A stretch of 42,319 bases of DNA from Burkholderiales bacterium (GTDB taxonomy: Bacteria > Pseudomonadota > Gammaproteobacteria > Burkholderiales > Burkholderiaceae_C), in assembly GCA_003241965.1 (NCBI GenBank), contig QBMB01000001.1, positions 188,749 to 231,067 of the forward strand, in the 5' to 3' direction. This document shows positions 24,289 through 32,827 of the stretch, piece after piece; the first letter of the stretch is position 1, and the number at the start of each line of letters is the position of its first letter. The notes below the pieces were generated by a model. That model did not search any database. It had not been told where the DNA came from and was given only the letters and a program-made list of their open reading frames with translations. The position numbers and the translations under genes are program-made.

Positions 24289-24651
24289 TCAAGGTGCGTT
24301 GCGCATGTCGGGTTTGCTGCTGCCGAAGAAGCTTTGCACCTTGCACTGACCACGCAGCGAAGTCACACAGTGGGGTCGTTCAAGACCAATCGCTGGATTG
24401 ACCGCATGTGCGCCGACCTTGGATGGTTTGATTGCGCGCCACAGACCGTGGAGCCAGCCACTGCAGGTGCGCTGGGCGAATGCAATAGCACCGTGCACCG
24501 CCATGAACGCCCCCATCATGGCGTGAGCAATTCTGTTGGGCTCGTACTGGATCAGGCCGCCATTGCGGCGAAGGATCTGATATTGAGCAAAAACCCCGGC
24601 CAGCCGAGGCAGGCCAGCAACCTCCGTCTCGGTCTCGTCCCAAGTCAACAT
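24289..24651 (-). CDS. Hypothetical protein
   Basis: 120 aa from ATG 24651, which has a GGAGAA ribosome site at the right distance; an in-frame ATG at 24699 lacks one. The sequence (LTWDETETEVAGLPRLAGVFAQYQILRRNGG, AMMGAFMAVHGAIAFAQR) has a mildly hydrophobic centre but no recognised motif. An overlapping + strand ORF (24277-25008) is less convincing because it lacks a start signal. The gene ends 25 bp before the antitoxin start and could share its transcript. No function can be given. Confidence 0.45.
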   Translation of the reverse strand: MLTWDETETEVAGLPRLAGVFAQYQILRRNGGLIQYEPNRIAHAMMGAFMAVHGAIAFAQRTCSGWLHGLWRAIKPSKVGAHAVNPAIGLERPHCVTSLRGQCKVQSFFGSSKPDMRNAP

Positions 24652-25165
24652 AAGTTTTCTCCGGTTCACGAGCTGCTCCGTTGCAGCGCATGCCGACATT
24701 TTCGGTCACTCCGTTTCGTCCGTCAAGTTCGTAAATCTGGTGAGGCAAAGGGCATGGGCGCTGACCTGGATGCCGGTGCGTCGACCAGTTGGAACGCTCA
24801 CGCCTACAGCTTTGTTTGCCCGGGCGGGCGGCTGCGGTCCGGGTTAAATCAATATTTAATAACCACGGATACACAACCGTTATTAGGATGCCGTAAAATT
24901 AAACATCTCAACAATACAGAACCGTGCTGTACCAGCCTAGGCGTCCCACCTTTTTCATGGAAATCAACGACTTACAAAATTCCCACGGCCGCCCAGGTTC
25001 AAAACTGAGTGAGAAACGCATGAGCGCGCGTTCTCAGAAGTCCTGCAAACTTTCTCGGAAGAAATGCAAAGACCGGCGCGAGCAAAGCTCCCAGCGATCG
25101 GGCTCATGGCGCCACGGCCCTGCGAGTCCAACTGCATCACCAACCCGCCGAAGCGGGGCGTGGAC
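24652..25165. other. Intergenic region with an AT-rich patch
   Basis: No convincing gene. An AT-rich patch at 24842-24915 stands out in GC-rich surroundings and contains AATAAC/GTTATT inverted arms (24858-24863 and 24879-24884). It could be a promoter region for the recombinase operon to the right or a recombination site, but no direct evidence is seen. Confidence 0.4.
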
Positions 25166-25636
25166 ATGAACTGGGGCTTCTTCGAGGGGCTGGGCATGCT
25201 GGTTTTCACCCTGGTCGTGGGTGGCATCTGCATCGATCTCGCTGAGCGGCGGCAAAATCGCCGGCACAACCTGGCCGTCCGACGACACACTCAGGCAGCC
25301 CAACCGCCCTCCCCTGGCCCCCTGCCCTCGCCTGACGCGCTGGAAGCGTTCCTGGCGCACATGGAGCCGGTCCGCCGCGCGCTCTCGCGCATGACCGAGC
25401 AGGAGCGCGATCACTGGCACCGCAAGGCCCATGCGGCGATCAAAGAGATCCAGGCCATCGACGACTGGCTGCAGAGCGTCAGCACGTGGGCGCCGCACCA
25501 GCGTGAGGCAGTCGAGCAGAGCGCGCAGGAAAAGGTACAGACCCGCCAGCGCCTGATCATGGACTTCGCGCGCGGGGTGCTGCAGGCCACAGCTACCTCG
25601 CCCAGCGACGCCAACAGGCCCGCAGGCGAGATCTGA
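25166..25636 (+). CDS. Small single-pass membrane protein upstream of the recombinase
   Basis: 156 aa from ATG 25166; an in-frame ATG at 25109 and earlier ones extend into poorly coding sequence. Residues 5-24 (FFEGLGMLVFTLVVGGICID) form one membrane helix near the N-terminus. The rest is charged and probably helical (ERRQNRRHNLAVRR, MTEQERDHWHRKAHAAIKEIQAIDDW). No family is recognised. It ends 35 bp before the recombinase start and probably shares its operon. Confidence 0.6.
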   Translation: MNWGFFEGLGMLVFTLVVGGICIDLAERRQNRRHNLAVRRHTQAAQPPSPGPLPSPDALEAFLAHMEPVRRALSRMTEQERDHWHRKAHAAIKEIQAIDDWLQSVSTWAPHQREAVEQSAQEKVQTRQRLIMDFARGVLQATATSPSDANRPAGEI

Positions 25637-25671
25637 GACCGCAACCCCACACACGACCGACTGGAGGCCCC

Positions 25672-28098
25672 ATGCAGGAAGATCCCACGCAAGAGACCTC
25701 CGAGGCCTTGCCCGCGGTCGTGGAGCCGGTCGCGCTGGCCGCGCCGGCGTCCAAACGCGGGCGTGGGCGGCCGCGCAAGAACGACGCCGCCCCCCTAACC
25801 CTTGAAAAGATCAAGCTGCCCAGGGGCAGGCAGGCGGGCTACCGAGTCCCGACCTTTGCCGACCTGGACGAACTCACCGTTGAGGACTTCTCCTTCGTGC
25901 GCGGCGTCGTCAACGGCATGTCACCTCACGACGCCTACGCCCGCTTCTACGGCAACATCCATTTCGACTCGCAGGGTGCCCCGCTCGTGCCCCATGGAGC
26001 CACCCTCAAAACGACGTTCGATCAGCTGGAGCAGCGCATCCTCGCAACCGCCCAAGCATCGGAGGACAAGCGCCTGCAGCTGGCCGCCGCAGTGATATCG
26101 CAGACCATCCCGGACGAAGGGGCTGAGGCCGACAAGCGCGACATCAACGAGATCTACGAGGCGTGGTTCGACAGCCTGCCCTCTGCCGACTACTACGGTG
26201 AAGCTGAACTGCCCGCGCGCTTCCAGGAGTACCTGCAGGACAACGGGATCGAGATACGCGCGGCGCTGTCCTCCGAGGTCAGCCGTGCGGTGATCATCGA
26301 CCGCAAGGTCAAGGCCATCAACGAGCTCCAGACGATCCTGGCCTACCGCCCTCGCCCAGATGCAGACACCTCGATCTGGTTGGCCGGAACGCTGGCCAGC
26401 ACGTTGGCGCAGATGCAGATCACGACGCTGCGCCAGCTGGTGAAGTTCATCGGGGCCACGGGTCGCAACTGGCATCGGAAGGTGCCCCGACTGGGCCCCA
26501 TTCGAGCGGCGCGCCTGCAGGCTTGGCTCAGCGAGCACGCCGACACGGTCGGGAGGATTCAAAACACGGGTCCGGCGTGGGCGCCCTACGTCCCGCTCAA
26601 AAGCGCGCTCGTGCCCCTGAAGCGCGCCAGCGGATCGGTCGTGGACCTTGTGCCTGAGCCCGGTGGCGCGCTCGCCCTGCCCGCTTCGCATCGCCCCGGA
26701 TGGGACATCGCCCCTCTGGAACTCTTGCAGGTTCCCGCTCGGCTCGATGGGCAGGAAGGCCTGTTCCGGGTGCGCGGGCCCAACCTCTACGAGGCCAAGA
26801 CCGACCTCGATGCCATCACCGTATGGCTGCGGTCTTTTCAGGTGGCGGACAAGACGCGGACTTTCGAGGCTTACCGACGTGAAGCCGAGCGGTTTCTGAT
26901 CTGGTGCTACTCCATTGCACACGTGGCGGTGTCCAGCGTGTCCATCGGCCACGCCCAGGCATACCAGGCATTCCTCAAGCAGATCCCTGCCGAACTCATT
27001 GGCGCTGACCGTGTGACCCGGGATGATCCACGCTGGAAACCGTGGCGCGGCCAGCTGAGCGCAAAGAGCCAGACATACGCACTCACGGTGATCAAGCTGA
27101 TGTACCAGGCACTGATGAGGCACGCCTACCTCACCGGCAATCCTTTCTCCAGCCTGAAGTCTGAGGCCGTCATGGATCGGACGATGGACACCTCACGCTC
27201 GCTCAACACTGGCGATGTGGAGTGGTTGAACAAGCTGATGGAACGCCGCAAACAGAGCGCCAAGAACGGGGCGAGCGAGCAAAACGCCATCGAGGGGGCA
27301 GAAGCGCCCTGCCCTACCCTGATGCAGGCACGAACCCGTCGACTCGATTTGTTGCTGGAGCTGTTGCTGAGAACAGGCATGCGGTTGGAGGAAGTAGCCA
27401 CCAGCGATGCCTCCAGCATCGCCACCGCCGAAGTTGATGGGCATCCTGCACCAGGACACTTTGTGATGGAAGTGGTGGGCAAGGGGAAGAAGGTGCGGAC
27501 GATCTACCTTCCTGCGAAGGTCAAGGAACTCATCGATCTTCACCATCACGACGTTGAGCGACTTATCGAGAAGGCTGAAGGCCCGCACTCCCCTCGCCTC
27601 CTCGCATTCCGATCAGAGCGCCCTCTGATTTCATCCCTCACAGGGTTTGCCACTAATACATCGATGGCTCCCGCTAACACGGGAAATCGTGCCTTCGCTT
27701 TGGGTAAACACGGCATCTACAAAACGCTGAAACATTTCCTGAGAACCGCCGCCAAGCGCGACCTAACCACTCTGAAACGCGAGCATGCAAAGGTCAAGAC
27801 GGCCCTCACAAGCGCGACCAAGCAAGGGGACGTCAAAGAAGTCGCCCGCCTACAGGTCGAAGTGCGCCGCCTTGCTGAGGACGCCAAAGTTGCACTACGG
27901 CGCATGACGTTCAGCACTCACTGGATGCGACACACCTTCGCAAAAGAGGTTATACGCCGCAACCCCGGCAGCGATGGCCTCAACCAGGCCAAGCACGCCC
28001 TGGGGCACGCTTCGATTGCCACCACGGGCGCCTACCTGCGCCAGGACGCTTCATCCCTCGTCAAAGCGATGGCGAAGGTCAATCCACTAGGCACATAG
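25672..28098 (+). CDS. Large tyrosine recombinase (DUF3701-type integrase)
   Basis: 808 aa. The C-terminal catalytic domain has the family residues: first Arg in RTGMRLEEVA (~27370), HWMRH as the H-x-x-R box (~27918), then LGHASIATTGAYLR with the nucleophilic Tyr (~28035). The long N-terminal half begins with an AT-hook-like basic segment (KRGRGRPRKND) and a FVRGVVNGMSPHDAYARFYG segment typical of the DUF3701 domain found in plasmid-borne integrases. A SAM-like core-binding domain lies before the catalytic part. GGAGG precedes ATG 25672. On plasmids such recombinases can resolve multimers or integrate; its site is not identified. It directly precedes the palindrome array and parA. Confidence 0.9.
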   Translation: MQEDPTQETSEALPAVVEPVALAAPASKRGRGRPRKNDAAPLTLEKIKLPRGRQAGYRVPTFADLDELTVEDFSFVRGVVNGMSPHDAYARFYGNIHFDSQGAPLVPHGATLKTTFDQLEQRILATAQASEDKRLQLAAAVISQTIPDEGAEADKRDINEIYEAWFDSLPSADYYGEAELPARFQEYLQDNGIEIRAALSSEVSRAVIIDRKVKAINELQTILAYRPRPDADTSIWLAGTLASTLAQMQITTLRQLVKFIGATGRNWHRKVPRLGPIRAARLQAWLSEHADTVGRIQNTGPAWAPYVPLKSALVPLKRASGSVVDLVPEPGGALALPASHRPGWDIAPLELLQVPARLDGQEGLFRVRGPNLYEAKTDLDAITVWLRSFQVADKTRTFEAYRREAERFLIWCYSIAHVAVSSVSIGHAQAYQAFLKQIPAELIGADRVTRDDPRWKPWRGQLSAKSQTYALTVIKLMYQALMRHAYLTGNPFSSLKSEAVMDRTMDTSRSLNTGDVEWLNKLMERRKQSAKNGASEQNAIEGAEAPCPTLMQARTRRLDLLLELLLRTGMRLEEVATSDASSIATAEVDGHPAPGHFVMEVVGKGKKVRTIYLPAKVKELIDLHHHDVERLIEKAEGPHSPRLLAFRSERPLISSLTGFATNTSMAPANTGNRAFALGKHGIYKTLKHFLRTAAKRDLTTLKREHAKVKTALTSATKQGDVKEVARLQVEVRRLAEDAKVALRRMTFSTHWMRHTFAKEVIRRNPGSDGLNQAKHALGHASIATTGAYLRQDASSLVKAMAKVNPLGT

Positions 28099-28128
28099 GG
28101 GTCCAGCGGGACGCGGAGAAATAGAAAA

Positions 28129-28460
28129 ACTTTCTCCGGAGAAAGTCGGGTGCCGGGGTGTTTCAGGATGCCAATCCTGCTCACAGAGCACACTTTCTCC
28201 GGAGAAAGTCGCACCCAATCCCCGCTTCCTGGACAGCAAACGAACCGCGCATCGCACTCTTAGCGCTCGAATTCAGCTCAGTTGCATTCCATCTTTCTCC
28301 GGAGAAAGTGGTCCACAAGTCGGATGCGCTCGGCCCGCAGATGGACATCGAGACTTCCATTAAGGCTGCGGCATCCGAAAGCAAGCCGATCTAGTCTGCG
28401 CTCTGGGTGGCGAATACCAATCAAGCCAGCAGGCGTTCTGAGACTTTCTCCGGAGAAAGT
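28129..28460. repeat. Four 18-bp palindromes before parA (candidate parS/operator)
   Basis: ACTTTCTCCGGAGAAAGT occurs as a perfect palindrome at 28129-28146, 28192-28209 and 28443-28460. It occurs with one outer mismatch at 28292-28309. Start-to-start spacings are 63, 100 and 151 bp. The first copy begins 31 bp after the recombinase stop and the last lies ~230 bp before parA. There is no gene in 28099-28691. Multiple perfect palindromes beside a parAB operon are typical of ParB-bound centromeres; a repressor operator or recombinase accessory sites are alternatives. Confidence 0.85.
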
Positions 28461-28617
28461 TCGATCCACCTGACCGAAGAAAAGCTGTGGTGTTAAAGCC
28501 GTCAACCAGCACTAGCTCTTATTGCCTTAGCCATCCAGGTACGGGTGCACAGTGTGGGCTGGGCAAAACGAGAAACGCATTGCTGCAATATTTATCTAGA
28601 CATCAGCACGTTTGGCC

Positions 28618-28645
28618 TTGACAATCGCAGCTTCCGAGATATGTT
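28618..28645 (+). promoter_or_regulatory. Candidate parA promoter
   Basis: TTGACA at 28618-28623 and TATGTT at 28640-28645, 16 bp apart, 47 bp before the parA start. The -35 is perfect and the -10 is weak (4 of 6). Confidence 0.45.
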
Positions 28646-28691
28646 GAAAACGTAGACGCAACTACGCACTAACAACGGAAAAGGAACAACT

Positions 28692-29384
28692 ATGATTATC
28701 GGAATTGGGGCAGAGAAGGGTGGCGTTGGTAAGAGTTCGACCGCCTGGACCTTGGCGGCTTACCTTGCAACTCGTCAGCATGTAGGCGAGGGGAAGAAGA
28801 AGCGCCTCGCAAAAGTGATGCTGGTGGATACCGACACACAGCGGACATCGTCTAAATGGGGAGCACTGCGCGATCCAAGCATGCCGCTTCCATTTCGCGT
28901 GATGGAGAAGATCTCCAACCCCGCACCCGAAATCATCAAGCTTGCCGAGGACTACGACGCAGTCGTCGTCGACGTGGGCGCGCGCGACTACGCCGGTCTG
29001 GCTGACCTCGCTCGCATCGTCGACCTGTGGATCGCACCCACACGAGTAGGGCAGGGCGACCTCATGTCATCGCTCGAAATGGCGACTGCGCTGAACACGG
29101 TCCACAGCAAGCACAAGAATGGTCACATACCTCTGTGCTTCCTCGTCAATGCGGTACCAGGCGCATGGAACTCGACCGAAGCGCAGGACGCCATTGACGC
29201 ACTCACGGCGGCCCTCCCCACGGGAAAGGTGCTCACGTCGACCATCAGAGATCGCAGGGTGTGGCGCGATGCGCACAAGCTGGGCAAGCACATCTTTGAA
29301 ATGCCAGCTGCCGCGCGCGAAAAGGCCGAGGCCGAGTTCATCGCTGCCATTTCCGAAGCGTTCAACGCATATCCCCAAGCCTGA
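28692..29384 (+). CDS. parA: ParA-family partition ATPase
   Basis: 230 aa, a small ParA without an N-terminal DNA-binding domain (type Ib size). The deviant Walker A EKGGVGKSS begins at residue 8, and the later motif VVVDVGARD corresponds to the switch/Walker B region (Walker B Asp retained). It would form ATP-dependent nucleoid-bound dimers that move plasmid copies apart. An AAAGGAAC ribosome site precedes ATG 28692. The ParB-like gene follows after 17 bp. Being type Ib in size, it should leave promoter repression to its partner or another factor. Confidence 0.9.
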   Translation: MIIGIGAEKGGVGKSSTAWTLAAYLATRQHVGEGKKKRLAKVMLVDTDTQRTSSKWGALRDPSMPLPFRVMEKISNPAPEIIKLAEDYDAVVVDVGARDYAGLADLARIVDLWIAPTRVGQGDLMSSLEMATALNTVHSKHKNGHIPLCFLVNAVPGAWNSTEAQDAIDALTAALPTGKVLTSTIRDRRVWRDAHKLGKHIFEMPAAAREKAEAEFIAAISEAFNAYPQA

Positions 29385-29401
29385 CCTGAAAGGGACCGAA
29401 C

Positions 29402-30430
29402 ATGAAGAAAAAGATCCTCCCCAATCTGTCTCTTGCTCTGAAGCCCAACACTGACGGCAACGCCATGCTTCAGGCATTGGAGGGTTCACCAAAGGCGTCC
29501 GAGGTTCCTGCAGAGGTACGGTCTCCTGCGCAGGTGCCAAACGATCTGACGTCGCCCCGGGAGGTTGCACCCTTTGACCCCCGCCGGATGGGGCCAGATG
29601 ATCTCAAAGTGGGTGTCGTCTATGACCTTCCCCTGTCGATGCTGGTCCGCAGCGACAACAACGCGCGGGTGTTCTACAAACCCGGGGAAGTCGAGGAGAT
29701 GGCCGAGAACCTCTCCACCAAAGGACAAAAGGTTGCCGCGATCGGCTACGTGAGGGACAACGCGGTCGTGATCATTGATGGCCAGAAGCGCTTCAATGCC
29801 TGCACGCTGGGCAAGATGCCCACACTCAAGGTCTACATCCAGGAGCAGCCTGAATCAGCTATCGACGAGTACGAGACCTCGCGATACATCAACACCGAGC
29901 GTTCAACACAAACGCCGTTCGACGATGCCATTCGCTGGTCCAAGTTTCTTGACGAGAAGCTCTATGCGTCACAGGACGAGCTGGCCAAGCGGCTTAAAAC
30001 CAATGCCCCTGCAGTGTCGAAGACGCTTGGCCTGAACCGTATACCCATGCCGCTGCGCCGAATGATGGCCGACGAACCTCAAACATCGACGCTGGCCGTT
30101 GCATACGAGATCAGCAATATTTTCACCGGCCTCAATGACTCCAATGCCGAGGAGCTGGAGGCCATTGGCGAAGAGGTCATCAAGGCAGTGATCAAGAAGG
30201 GCCTGGGTCGCATGCAGACCATTGAGCTCGTGCGGTCCAAGATGGAAGGGAAGAAGACTCGGGTTCGCGGCGACACCGTCCAGGTCAAGTTCGGTGAGCA
30301 CCGCGGCGACCTCAAGGTAGTGCCTTCGCGAGGTGAGTTTTCGCTGTCATTCAAGGGCCTGAAGGAAGACGAGATCGAGGAGCTCAAACGTCGGGTGGAA
30401 GCAGTTCTTGCTGGCCAACTGACGATGTGA
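29402..30430 (+). CDS. parB: ParB-like partition protein
   Basis: 342 aa. The N-terminal ~75 residues are linker-like. A ParB/Srx nuclease-like domain follows (VRSDNNARVFYKPGEVEEMAENL, then VVIIDGQKRFNAC in the DGQRR position). A KorB/ParB-type helix-turn-helix comes next (ASQDELAKRLKTNAPAVSKTLGLNRIP), then a charged C-terminal dimerisation end. The DGQKR pocket is where CTP binds in studied ParBs, so CTP-dependent loading is plausible. The natural candidates for its binding sites are the four palindromes upstream of parA. A GAAAGGGA site precedes ATG 29402. Confidence 0.88.
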   Translation: MKKKILPNLSLALKPNTDGNAMLQALEGSPKASEVPAEVRSPAQVPNDLTSPREVAPFDPRRMGPDDLKVGVVYDLPLSMLVRSDNNARVFYKPGEVEEMAENLSTKGQKVAAIGYVRDNAVVIIDGQKRFNACTLGKMPTLKVYIQEQPESAIDEYETSRYINTERSTQTPFDDAIRWSKFLDEKLYASQDELAKRLKTNAPAVSKTLGLNRIPMPLRRMMADEPQTSTLAVAYEISNIFTGLNDSNAEELEAIGEEVIKAVIKKGLGRMQTIELVRSKMEGKKTRVRGDTVQVKFGEHRGDLKVVPSRGEFSLSFKGLKEDEIEELKRRVEAVLAGQLTM

Positions 30431-31411
30431 GCGCCCTTGTGCACAAAGCCCGGAGCCAGCAAAGTTCCCGGCTGGTCGCCATCGCTGTACGCCGGGGCCA
30501 ACTGGCCGTAAATTCTCGTGTGCCGCTCTCCACCCTCGGTGATGGGTGGAAAAAAAAACGCTCCTGCCCCAGTCAACGGGTGGTCGGCACCGCGTTGGCT
30601 GGGAGCGGAGTGCTTTGAAATGCAGTATTAGCGGAAGCGCACGTTTGACCAGTGTGGAAACGAAAAGCAGCGCAATGACTGCGAAAACACGAGAGTAACC
30701 GCTCACGTACAAACCAAGGCACGCGCTACACGCTAAAAACAATGGGGTTGCCAGCGTGCTGCTCCGCTAGTAGTGCCTCGAATGCGGCTTGCTTTCCGCC
30801 CGTGATTCACCTGTCCACGCCCTTGAAGTTCTCTTCAGTCAACAGGCGCCAGACATTCAGTGCCCAGCGCAGTGACCCGTGCTGCTCCGCTAATAGATTC
30901 GCTGCAGAAAACCCCATGACGCGTGCTGCTCCGCTAGTAGTGGCGCCAGGCACTCAAGCATTGGTGTCGTCCTCCCAGCGTGCTGCTCCGCTAGTACTGT
31001 CGCCTGGCCATGCCTGCGCGGGACTGCTATGGCGAAGCGCCTTTTGAAGCGCGTTCACAGCGGTCCAAGCGAGCGAAATGCACCGAAACGTGCTGTTCCG
31101 CTAGTATTTGTGCGTCGAGTCCCGGCAGATCTGCCCACCAGCGTGCTGTTCCGCTAGTAGTCAACGCACAACGGTGAGCGCCTTTCCACGAAAACGTGCT
31201 GCTCCGCTAATAGTGCCCCCCAGCTGCAGGGTGCTTGCGGCTACTGGAGATCGTGCTGCTCCGCTAGTAGTCCAGGCTGGGCACCGCGTAAATGCTTGTG
31301 ATCGCACGGGACCAGCGTGCTGCTCCGCTAGTAGTTGAACTGAGTTGAACGTCGAGCAGCTGCCCGTGCTGCAGCGCTAGTAGCGGAAGAGCACGCGACC
31401 TGTGCTCGCTC

Positions 31412-31420
31412 TGTGGATAA
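31412..31420 (-). promoter_or_regulatory. DnaA box
   Basis: TGTGGATAA, the exact reverse complement of the consensus TTATCCACA. It lies between the last long iteron and the 22-bp-phased iterons, so host DnaA would bind beside the initiator. Confidence 0.85.
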
Positions 31421-31424
31421 CTGG

Positions 31425-31503
31425 CTTCCGCTAATAGCGGTGTGGCACTCCGCTAGTAGCTGAGTGGCATGACGCTAGTAGCGCAGTGGCTCTCCGCTAA
31501 TAG
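31425..31503 (+). repeat. Four short iterons with exact 22-bp period
   Basis: The CTARTAG cores start at 31431, 31453, 31475 and 31497, each 22 bp apart (about two helical turns), with a GTGGC...CCGCTARTAGCG unit. RK2 oriV iterons bound by TrfA have a similar 22-23 bp phasing. The long iterons upstream are spaced irregularly (44-123 bp), so this is probably the core bound for strand opening. Confidence 0.85.
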
Positions 31504-31561
31504 CGCAGGAAAACGAGAAACCTCTTGGAAGCCGCATAAACACTGGGTTTGCGCGTTCCCT

Positions 31562-31600
31562 AATCTGCTTTTAATCTATCTCTAAATCTTCTTTAATCCG
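31562..31600 (+). other. AT-rich 11-mer repeats, probable DNA unwinding element
   Basis: Three tandem 11-mers AATCTGCTTTT, AATCTATCTCT and AAATCTTCTTT (31562-31594) and a partial fourth (AATCCG). They lie ~60 bp after the phased iterons, the usual place for the unwinding element of an iteron origin. Confidence 0.7.
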
Positions 31601-31675
31601 GTGCACCCCCGAGACCTCGAGCACCTGGGCGCACGATGCGTTCTTTTTTTTCAAAAACTCGAAGCCAAAAAAAAG

Positions 31676-31695
31676 CGTGCTGTTCCGCTAATAGT
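31676..31695 (+). promoter_or_regulatory. Iteron-like operator before the initiator gene
   Basis: A full-length iteron CGTGCTGTTCCGCTAATAGT separated from the oriV array and only 55 bp before the initiator start. A poly-A/poly-T stretch precedes it. Binding here could repress the initiator gene (autoregulation). Confidence 0.6.
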
Positions 31696-31750
31696 CATGG
31701 TTGACCATCGGGAGCTGCGTACGGTCTAATTTCCTGAGATCGGAACAAGC

Positions 31751-32797
31751 ATGCCAGCCAAGCCCAACACAACAATCAACAATCTCAACCTTGAGCATGT
31801 TGTGCGCATGCTCCCCAAAGAACGGCGAGGACAGGTCCGCATCGATGGTGAAACCGATAGCGCCGCCGACGAGGCCCCAATCAAGCGGTCCTCCTCCAGA
31901 CTTCCCCGAAGCAAGAGCTACGAAGATGCTCTGGATAAAGTGAAGGCAAGGTCGGCCGATGTCGCTGCGCGCAAAGCTGTCGACTACGAGGCTCGCATTC
32001 TTCAGGACTCTTTTCCGTTTTGGGATGACGACAATCGAGGCGTGCCCAATCCACTGATCCGGGGCGGATTGTTCGGCGTGGGTACTTCTGCCAAACGAGA
32101 GTTCTTGCCCAACATGGCAGTGGCCAGCCTCAGCAACTACGAGATCACCTACACGGGGCAGGATCTGCAGCAGGATGACCTGAGCGTCTGGATGAGCTTG
32201 ATCAACCTTGCCCGGAAAAACCCACTCTCAGACAAGGTGCGGTTCACGGGGTATCAACTCATCCGCGATCTGGGCTGGCGCATGCACAGCGAGTCGTATC
32301 GCAGAGCGCAAGAGTCCATCGAACGACTGAAAGTCACAGCCATCAAGATTTCCACAAAGGACCAAGCGGAAGGCTACGCTGGCTCGTTGATCCGTGAATA
32401 TGCTTGGGCCGATTCTGACGAACACGGCAACACGAAATGGATGGTGCGTTTTGAGCCGCGCGTGTCGGTACTCTTCATGAGTGACACGACGACATTGCTG
32501 GAGTGGGAAACTCGCAAGAAAATCGGAAACAGGGCTGTCGTAGCGCAATGGCTCCACGCCTTCTACGCCACGCACCGTGATCCACTCCCTCTGTCGGTAC
32601 AGAAGCTCCACGAGCTGTGCCGGTCAAACGCCCAGGTGAGCACGTTTCGTCGAAACCTGCGCAATGCGCTGGACAAGCTGGTCGAACACGGCTTCCTCCG
32701 TTCGTTCCAGATAGTCAATGACCAGGTCTACTTGGTGCGCGCGCACAAGGCGAGCCTGTCGGTTGTGAACGAAGCCAGCAAGCTCGGCTCAAAGTAG
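31751..32797 (+). CDS. trfA: TrfA-family plasmid replication initiator
   Basis: 348 aa. The conserved core matches TrfA: SAKREFLPNMAVASLSNYEITYTGQDLQQDDLSVW in family order (residues ~115-150), then TGYQLIRDLGWRMHSESYRRAQESIERLKVTAI. The second half has ATTHRDPLPLSVQKLHELC-like sequence (winged-helix region) ending near VNDQVYLVRAH. TrfA binds iterons, opens the origin and loads helicase. The N-terminal ~110 residues are a divergent charged extension. No clear alternative start is needed; ATG 31751 is weakly preceded by CGGAAC. Iterons lie on both sides of the gene, so titration and self-repression are likely. Confidence 0.9.
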   Translation: MPAKPNTTINNLNLEHVVRMLPKERRGQVRIDGETDSAADEAPIKRSSSRLPRSKSYEDALDKVKARSADVAARKAVDYEARILQDSFPFWDDDNRGVPNPLIRGGLFGVGTSAKREFLPNMAVASLSNYEITYTGQDLQQDDLSVWMSLINLARKNPLSDKVRFTGYQLIRDLGWRMHSESYRRAQESIERLKVTAIKISTKDQAEGYAGSLIREYAWADSDEHGNTKWMVRFEPRVSVLFMSDTTTLLEWETRKKIGNRAVVAQWLHAFYATHRDPLPLSVQKLHELCRSNAQVSTFRRNLRNALDKLVEHGFLRSFQIVNDQVYLVRAHKASLSVVNEASKLGSK

Positions 32798-32827
32798 TTT
32801 CCTGAGCCGCCTAGTGGGAACGCTTCG

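Larger units (their letters stand above)
30625..31695. other. oriV: Plasmid replication origin (oriV) with TrfA-type iterons
   Basis: The gene-free stretch 30431-31750 carries repeats of CGTGCTGCTCCGCTAGTAGT. Direct copies start at 30755, 30878, 30922, 30979, 31089, 31142, 31195, 31252, 31316, 31365 (degenerate) and 31676, and an inverted copy lies at 30625-30643. Variable positions are T/C after GCTG and A/G in CTARTAG. Four shorter copies spaced exactly 22 bp apart, a perfect DnaA box and three AT-rich 11-mers follow in order at 31412-31594, upstream of the initiator gene. This is the layout of an iteron origin served by the adjacent TrfA-like protein. No coding frame in this stretch is credible. 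Confidence 0.9.

Noticed and set aside
24277..25008. 243-aa plus-strand ORF
   Set aside because: Overlaps a minus-strand ORF with a good ribosome site and an AT-rich intergenic patch; no motif and no start signal.
30530..30559. CCACCC/GGGTGG hairpin followed by an A-run
   Set aside because: On the + strand the stem is followed by A's, and on the minus strand the T's come before the stem, so it is not a terminator in either direction.
30347..30742. 131-aa minus-strand ORF after parB
   Set aside because: Overlaps the 3' end of parB antisense and the origin; no start signal and no recognisable domain.
30755..31335. Repeats looking like a CRISPR array
   Set aside because: Gaps between repeats vary from about 24 to 103 bp, repeats are only ~20 bp and occur in both orientations, no cas genes are near, and an initiator gene follows; they are iterons.
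30742..31338. Short ORFs containing CCSASS-like repeats in the origin
   Set aside because: They only translate the iterons (GTGCTGCTCCGC); not coding.
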